Translations under genes and position numbers: made by a program
NCBI GenBank assembly: GCA_902805475.1
Contig: CADCSX010000001.1
Coordinates: forward strand, 3,348,001 to 3,412,000
DNA: 64,000 bases
From: Entonaema liquescens
Taxonomy: Eukaryota; Ascomycota; Sordariomycetes; Xylariales; Xylariaceae
Reading direction: 5' to 3'
Notes under the pieces: model-generated
Database searches by the model: none
What the model was told of the DNA's origin: nothing
Seen by the model: the letters and a program-made list of their open reading frames with translations, nothing else
Shown: positions 58,128 to 64,000 of the stretch, in pieces
Position numbering within the stretch: the stretch's first letter is position 1
Layout: every line of letters begins with the position of its first letter

Positions 58128-61100
58128 CTACACTAGTGGTCCCGCACGGCTAGGTGAGCCAGCTCCTACAATTGGACTGCTGATCTCGCCAGGGGCGCCG
58201 AGTACATTTCGCCCTGAAACCGATCCCCTATCGGGTACAAAGCGAACAGAAAGTTTGCCAGAGTCTTCAACTCGCACGTCAAAGCTGCCGCCGCCATTAT
58301 GTGAGCTGCCTACGGTTTCGCATATTTCTAGCAGCTCCTCTTGAGAGACGGGGTCGTGCCCTGGTGGATTGTTACCGTTCACATGATCTTTGATGGCATG
58401 CAGGTCAACGTATCCATTGGCATTCGATGTAACGGGCTGTAAGTCTTTACACGCACTCACAAGCATCTGACGGACAACAACAGGCCGAGGGTGGGAGGTT
58501 CGGATGCCAGGGGCAGGTGCACCAAATGTAGGATTCATCGGCCATGTAGGGTTAGGATTAGCAAAACCGGGCGGCGGAGAAAACACATTGGGAGGGCCCC
58601 ATGTATTAACATTGAGTGGTGAGGTGAGGAATGGGTCCATAAACGGCGCGCTTGGGAACGGAACCCGACCCGGGGCGGCGGTGCTTCGCCGAGGGGAGCT
58701 CACGGTTTCTAAAGGTACGTCTGTATCATCAAGTAGAGCACTGCTACCGAGATGATTGCTCACATCATCAATATCGGCTGATAAATCTTGGCTCTTCTGC
58801 CCGTGAACAACGCTTCCTGGTCTACCTATTGGGGCTGGTCTGCTGATTGGCTGAGATGGACCACCGGATAGAGAATTCGCGTCAAAGGAGGCAGATGTTT
58901 GGCGTGAGTGCGATAACGGTCTTCCCGAAACACTTTCCGGAGAGAAGCCTTGATGAGACATATTCGGCGGTGGTTGTTCTGATGGGTGATGAAAACCAGG
59001 GGGGACATGTTGGCTCAGAAAGGACCGACTACTTATGGGGGTGGGAGCTGGAAAGCCTGGTGGCGTCGGCATGCTACCCACAGGGCGGAAATTTAGGTTT
59101 CCAGGAGGGGGAAACATGGGCTCGTGCATTCGACTAAAGCTTGGGGCCATATGTGGAGGTGGTATTCCTGGAGGACCGGGCATGCTCATAGGTAGCCCCG
59201 CGAACGGACCTTGATGCAAACTAGGCGGACTCCTAACTCCTGTGTGTAGAGGAGACGCCGGGTGAGCAATAGGAGTCCCTATATTTATCGGCCCAGTTGA
59301 TGAAGCTTTTCTTGGAGGGCCGATAGGGCCTGGGCTAGTGTGGAGTGGAGTTTGAGTGAGAGGTGATACATTCTGACTTGGGCCAGAAGCGGAATGAGAA
59401 GCCTGAGAAGCCGATCTTGTGACCTCATTAGACACAGAGCGAGGTTTCATTGGCGTGGGAGCTTTGGGCAAAACAGGAGTTGCAACTGCTATTTGAGGCG
59501 ACGGGTGGTTCGGCGGGGGTTGTTGAGGGAGCGCAGGAATCGAGACTGGATGCTGTTTTTTAGCTGGCTGGGTTGGAATAGGGGCTATTGGAGTTGCGGT
59601 TTTGGCAGCCGTTTTCTCCTTTTCTTCTTGCTTAGACTTTTCCTTAGCGTCACGGTCAGCTTTTGCCTGAGCCGCTCTTAGTTCCTTTTCACGCTTATCC
59701 TTCTCGTGCTTTTCTCTCCTTTCTCGAGTCTCGCGCTCCTTAAGCTCACGGGCCTCTTGCTCCTTGCGCCGCTGTTCCTCCTTTAACTTCTTCTCGCGCT
59801 CTTTTACTTCGCGGGCTTTGCGTTCTTGCTCTAGTTGCTTTTCCTTCTGCTCCTGAGCACGTCGCTGCCGCTCGGCCTCCCTCTTTAGTCGCTCTTCTTC
59901 CTCTGCCTTTTTCTGCGCATCTTTCTTCTTGCGCCTCTCTTCAGCTTTGAGCCTAGCTTCCTCAAGCTTCCTCGTTTCTTCCGCTAAGCGAGCCGCATCC
60001 TCTGCTGCTTTGGCAGCGTCGCGTTTCGCCTTCTCCTCGATCTGGGCTTGCTTCTTTTGGGCCGCCTTGTCTTTCCTTTTTTGTGCCTCCTTTGCCTTCT
60101 TAGCCTTTCGTTGCGACTCCTGTGTCTCTTCTTCTTGAAGTTCTTCGAGAAGTTTCTCTTGGCGTTCCCTCGCGACTTTTTCTCGATATGCGGTCAATAC
60201 TCTCTGTTCGAACATTCGTGCGGCGAAGATTTGAAACATTCGACGGCCTTCTTCCATACGCTGCTCCTCAGTCATGGTGTCCTGTATAATTAATCAGCCA
60301 GAAGGCGCCTACGGTGGATGCTCGCTAGCTACCTCTTCCTCTTCATAGTCTTCATCCTGACTATACTCCTCCTCTTCTTCTTCCTCCTCCTCCGACTCGT
60401 CATCCTCGAGAGGTGGGTGGTTGTGAGGGTTAGGTAGAGAAGCACCATTGACAGTGTGACCGTATGCTCCAGCGTAGTGATCTTTGGCATCCTCCTCGCG
60501 CGCCATCCTTCGCTCAGCTAGCTGTTCCATCATTTCTATAAATTTCTTGCCGTCGTTCTTGAGTAGATCGTCTGCTACAGTAAGAATGCCGCCTAAAACA
60601 TGTTATTCAAACACGCTGGACACACGTATGAATCGGATTCGTATGAAGCAGCTTACCTTTGACAGTGAGACTTTGGCCAAAATTGAAGAAATCATTAGGA
60701 TATGGGTCGCGAGGGATTTCTTCGGGCTCGTCTTCATCCTCATCCTCGTCGTCCAAGCCATCCACGTCACTATACTCCTCTACTTCATCTTCCTCATCTT
60801 CATCATTGTCCACATGTTCTACTATGCGACCATGAGACGGGTGATGGTTCGAATACCTGGATGGAAGGGCTCCCGGGGGATGCAATCCACTCATAGGTCC
60901 GAATCTCTTAGGTTCGAACATAGGGGGGGCATTGGGGTGGTTGTGAGGTTGATTTGCGAATGATTCCAACTCTTGATAGTAAGCATCGTAAAGACCTTCC
61001 AATTCTTCTTCGATTGCTGTCCGTTTGCGCCCGCAGACGGAACAACTGCAGGTGTGCTTCTGCTGTTCCTTCATCTTCTTGAGCACCGCGTCTTTCTCAA

Positions 61101-61787
61101 CCTTGACCAAAGATTTTCGTTCCTCCTCTCCCAAACCTAACCAGAACTGCTTGATACGCTCTCGTTCCTGCTCGTTGGAAGTATTCCATATCTTCTCTTT
61201 GGATATGCCGGAGGGATTATGATTAACGGGTTCCTCGATCGTGCCCTTCTTCTTCTTTTTTTTGGACTTCTTAGAGGGTTTTCGCGCCGAACCGTTGGCG
61301 GGTCCGGGAGCTCCTCGTCGCTATCTGTTTCGTCTCCCCAGTCCTCGCCATTATGTGCATGGTTATGGGACGGAGGGATTTCGCTCGGTATGGTATTCCG
61401 GGAGTTGTGCGCGTCCCTTCTCTGCGACTCTGATCCGATAGGTAAAGGCACGCTGCTCGTGGATGCGGGGCTAGGGAGTCCATTCGCTGCGGCCTCTGCT
61501 TGTTCGGCTGCAGCCTTCGCGGCTGCTTTCGCCCGGCGCTTTTGTTTCTTGCGATTTACCGGTTGCGCGGGGGGCATATCGGCAGCTGCTGGGATATTTG
61601 TCGGAGCACCACCCCTGGAGGATGAAGTCGTCGTAGGCGATGGCTGGGGAGGAGGAGTAGAAGCCGAGGACTTAGGAACCGATATATACTTGGTTCCATC
61701 TTTGTTCGTATATTTCGCCGTAGCCTTCGGAGTTGGGGGCTGAGGGCCCTGCGCGGCCGACTGTCTATTGTTGTTTTTGCCGGGCAT
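58128..61787 (-). CDS. NST1: NST1-type stress response protein, apparent frame break in exon 1
   Basis: Exons 61787-60657, 60592-60333 and 60281-58128 encode about 1181 residues if one frame break is bridged. Exon 1 has a basic KKQKRRAKAAAKAAAEQAEA stretch, DSDEELPDPP, then in another frame SKEKIWNTSNEQERERIKQF, FWLGLGEEERKSLVKVEKDA and HTCSCSVCGRKRTAIEEELE. Exon 2 begins GGILTVADDLLKNDGKKFIE. Exon 3 opens DTMTEEQRMEEGRRMFQIFA and holds a very long charged coiled coil followed by a Pro-rich region. This is the NST1 layout. In yeast, NST1 affects salt tolerance and interacts with splicing or decapping factors. Conserved frames meet at about 61295-61303 without room for an intron; one base seems to be missing. 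Confidence 0.9.
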
Positions 61788-62197
61788 TCTTAAGGGAGGT
61801 TATGACGCGAAAACGAGGGGAGTCATGTGGGATTTACTCCTAAGAGATAGAGAGTCCGAGTCAAACAGCTCGTTGACAGTCGTTACAAACCTGGTGAATA
61901 CAGATTTAATGGTACCGCCTAAAAATTGAAAGGATGGTTAGCTGTTGAATAGGTCGATATTATGATTCGGTTTGGCGAAAAAGGAATCTTTAGTAAATGG
62001 TGATTTGTGCCCCTCTCGAGCATGCAAATTGGCGACTGTCCGAAGCGGAAATAGGTACTGCAATCTACGAGATAGTGGGTTTTTGTATCTAACCTTTAGC
62101 GCCGTAATTATGCTAATGAGCTAATGAGTGCAACACCGACAGGGCCGTCGGAGTGATGGCTGATCACCAGGGTGAATTTGTGTTCGGTGGTCAGTGA

Positions 62198-62232
<35 letters not shown>

Positions 62233-63518
62233 TCGGCCGAGGATTTGAAGTTGACCTTTCTTGCGTCTGGCTTTTTCCATGCAAAGCAAAGACGTCGAAA
62301 TCTGATGTAGGCAGGTACTATGTACAATCTCGAAAAGTAGCTACTTTGGCTTGTGGTACGTCCACGCTTATTGGATCGGTTCTTCTAAAACTCTCTTGTA
62401 AACCTTAGGAACTTTAGCAACTTTAGGTACATGTCTGCTTAGGTAAGGCTATCTTAAGTAAGGCCCTCATATTGAAGTTCACCCACAGCCTCATCTCCAT
62501 CAGCCCCAGTTTTGCCGGTTTTCAACTTAAGCTTGGGGATCCAAGTTCCATACATGTCACATGATCTTGAGTAACCCCTCCAGGATTTTTTTTTTAAAAG
62601 CTGAGGCAGCCCGGAATTCCCAGCAATAGGGAACACCAATACAGCACCTGCACCTTGATGGCTGGGGCTGTAAGTCGTCACTAGCCCCATTAACACAAAG
62701 CACCAACCCCCAACCCCTTAGGACCCCTTAACATACCTATCTGTAACAAATCGTGATGTTAGTTTTACCAACGTCCAACAATAGTATTTTATTTATACCT
62801 CTTACGAGGCAACTTAACTCTAGAGCAAAGTAAACGGATTAATCAATTACTTATAAATGCCTTATATTGCATCTTTAGTATAATCCTAGTTAAAATCATG
62901 AGATGAATCGTTAATCTAAGATAAATAGATGCCTACCTAGGTTATCTTCTTTTCATATACCTTGTAGAAATATGCCCATTAATGGCAATGTGGATGTTGT
63001 TACGCGTATAAAAAAAAAAAAAAAATTTTAATAATAAAAAAACATTGGAATGCGGGTTCTCCAAAGCATTCCTCACATCTCTACCATGTGCTGCGTAAAA
63101 GCGTAAAAAGGAGTAGCATCTTAGCGTCCCCCAAACAAATTTACTGGTTTCAGTTATTCCCCACGCCTTGTAACGGGAAACATGTGTTAGGTATTTTGCT
63201 GAGGCCAACGAACTAGTGTTCCATACCTGAAGCGGTTTATGTTGGCAGCGTACTGCTAATACCTAATACTATTATTTAAGTACTGACAATACCTACTGAC
63301 ATGACTTGTGCTCCTTTGCAATAACAAGTAGTTAGTCAGTCCGTAAGAAATGTCTTACCTAGCACGACTTGTAAGTCGCTGTAAGCCAATGGCGTCAAAT
63401 CGATGATACACGTTCGATCTCTTCTCCATGATGATCGCCTCAAAGGAACTAAAAGTGTGGTCGGACACGGTCATTATAGCAAGTTACCGGTGGGCTCAAA
63501 GTGGGATTAAGAGGGGAG
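61788..63518. other. Intergenic region upstream of NST1
   Basis: No gene is supported. Contains a TGTTGC hexamer repeat at 62198-62233 and an A/T homopolymer stretch near 63010-63030. It includes the NST1 promoter. Confidence 0.55.
62198..62233. repeat. TGTTGC microsatellite (six units)
   Basis: Six nearly perfect TGTTGC units, 400 bp upstream of the NST1 start. It is open in several frames but lies outside any supported gene. Confidence 0.85.
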
Positions 63519-63789
63519 TACGAAGGTCCGGGCCAAAAGTTTCGCACATGTCTAAATTCTTGGCATCCCATTCCAACGTCTGCCGGTATTTTTGGCACTG
63601 TATTAGTCCTATACTAAATAGGGAGCTGATAGTGGCTTGTACACTAAAACTAGGTGGCTTATCACTATATTTCCAGGGAGGCTATCCACTATAACTCAAA
63701 TAATACCGTACAATCCCTTTTAATTCATACGTAGCTTACCTAAGCTTGAAAAGCTCAGATGTGCGAAACTTTTGGCCCGGACCTTCGTA
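63519..63789. mobile_element. MITE-like element with 29-bp terminal inverted repeats and TA duplication
   Basis: Positions 63521-63549 and 63759-63787 are perfect inverted copies of each other over 29 bp (outer end CGAAGGTCCGGGCC, inner end TTTCGCACAT). Both outer ends are flanked by TA (63519-63520 and 63788-63789), as expected for Tc1/mariner-type insertion. The 209-bp interior has no transposase, so the element would be non-autonomous. Confidence 0.8.
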
Positions 63790-64000
63790 TGCAGCAGAGA
63801 CATGCACCATTCCAATTTTTCGTGCTGAGACCTGCAGCCGTTGGGCGATCTTAAGTCGGGTCAGTGCGACGAAGCGGGAGCGGTCAGCTTGACAGGCTAG
63901 CTCGATTTGACTCCTCGACATCGACGAATCGGTAGCCAGTAGCTCGAGATATATGACACATCTTGCTCTCTTTTGCATAGGCTATCAGATTATGTAGATT
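63790..64000 (-). other. Possible transposase N-terminal fragment beside the MITE
   Basis: A minus-strand frame open from 63978 into the right terminal repeat encodes a basic, helix-turn-helix-like stretch (RSRFVALTRLKIAQRLQVSA, then RKIG). It is reminiscent of Tc1-type transposase N-termini. It is short, carries no catalytic DDE region, and the window ends before any upstream part. Weak evidence. Confidence 0.25.

Noticed and set aside
1..64000. CRISPR arrays, rRNA genes, telomeric repeats
   Set aside because: No spaced direct repeats, no rRNA-like sequence and no TTAGGG arrays were seen; the window is ordinary eukaryotic nuclear DNA.

Overview
The window is nuclear DNA of a filamentous ascomycete, most likely a Sordariomycete (a member of Xylariales would fit). 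Protein-coding genes carry several short introns of about 50-70 nt with GTANGT-like donors and CTAAC-like branch sites. Core genes have clear Pezizomycotina orthologues (SSK2-type MAPKKK, SLD3, NST1, TMA20/MCT-1), and intergenic DNA is AT-rich. All assignments rest on reading the sequence; no database search was run.

Layout. Positions 1-16 kb hold conserved housekeeping and regulatory genes: an SSK2-type MAPKKK of the osmotic-stress HOG pathway (minus), the DNA replication initiation factor SLD3 (plus), a secreted type-B carboxylesterase (minus) and a bHLH transcription factor (plus). Positions 16-21.8 kb are gene-poor, with one tRNA-like element. Positions 21.8-27.5 kb hold an MFS sugar transporter interrupted by a spliceosomal twin intron, a PrsW-like membrane protease with an apparent frame break, and an intron-containing tRNA-Ser(GCU).

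Positions 27.8-47.5 kb look like an accessory secondary-metabolism region. It holds a cytochrome P450, a seven-helix rhodopsin-like membrane protein, two paralogous secreted FAD-linked (BBE-type) oxidoreductases facing each other, a UbiA prenyltransferase, a short-chain dehydrogenase, a cupin, a zinc alcohol dehydrogenase containing an 11-nt exon, and an NAD(P)-binding NmrA/SDR-like protein. No PKS, NRPS or terpene cyclase lies in the window, so the aromatic acceptor would have to come from primary metabolism or from elsewhere. A plausible product class is a prenylated phenol or quinol, or a cyclohexanoid meroterpenoid, modified by oxidation; this is inference.

Positions 49-62 kb return to ordinary genes: an unassigned protein, TMA20/MCT-1, a small spliced I78-type protease inhibitor, a cysteine-rich single-pass membrane protein, and NST1. 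A 267-bp MITE-like element with 29-bp perfect terminal inverted repeats and a TA target duplication lies near the right edge.

Three genes (bHLH, PrsW, NST1) show single-base frame discontinuities at sites where both flanking frames look conserved. Local sequencing or assembly indels are the simplest explanation for at least some of these.
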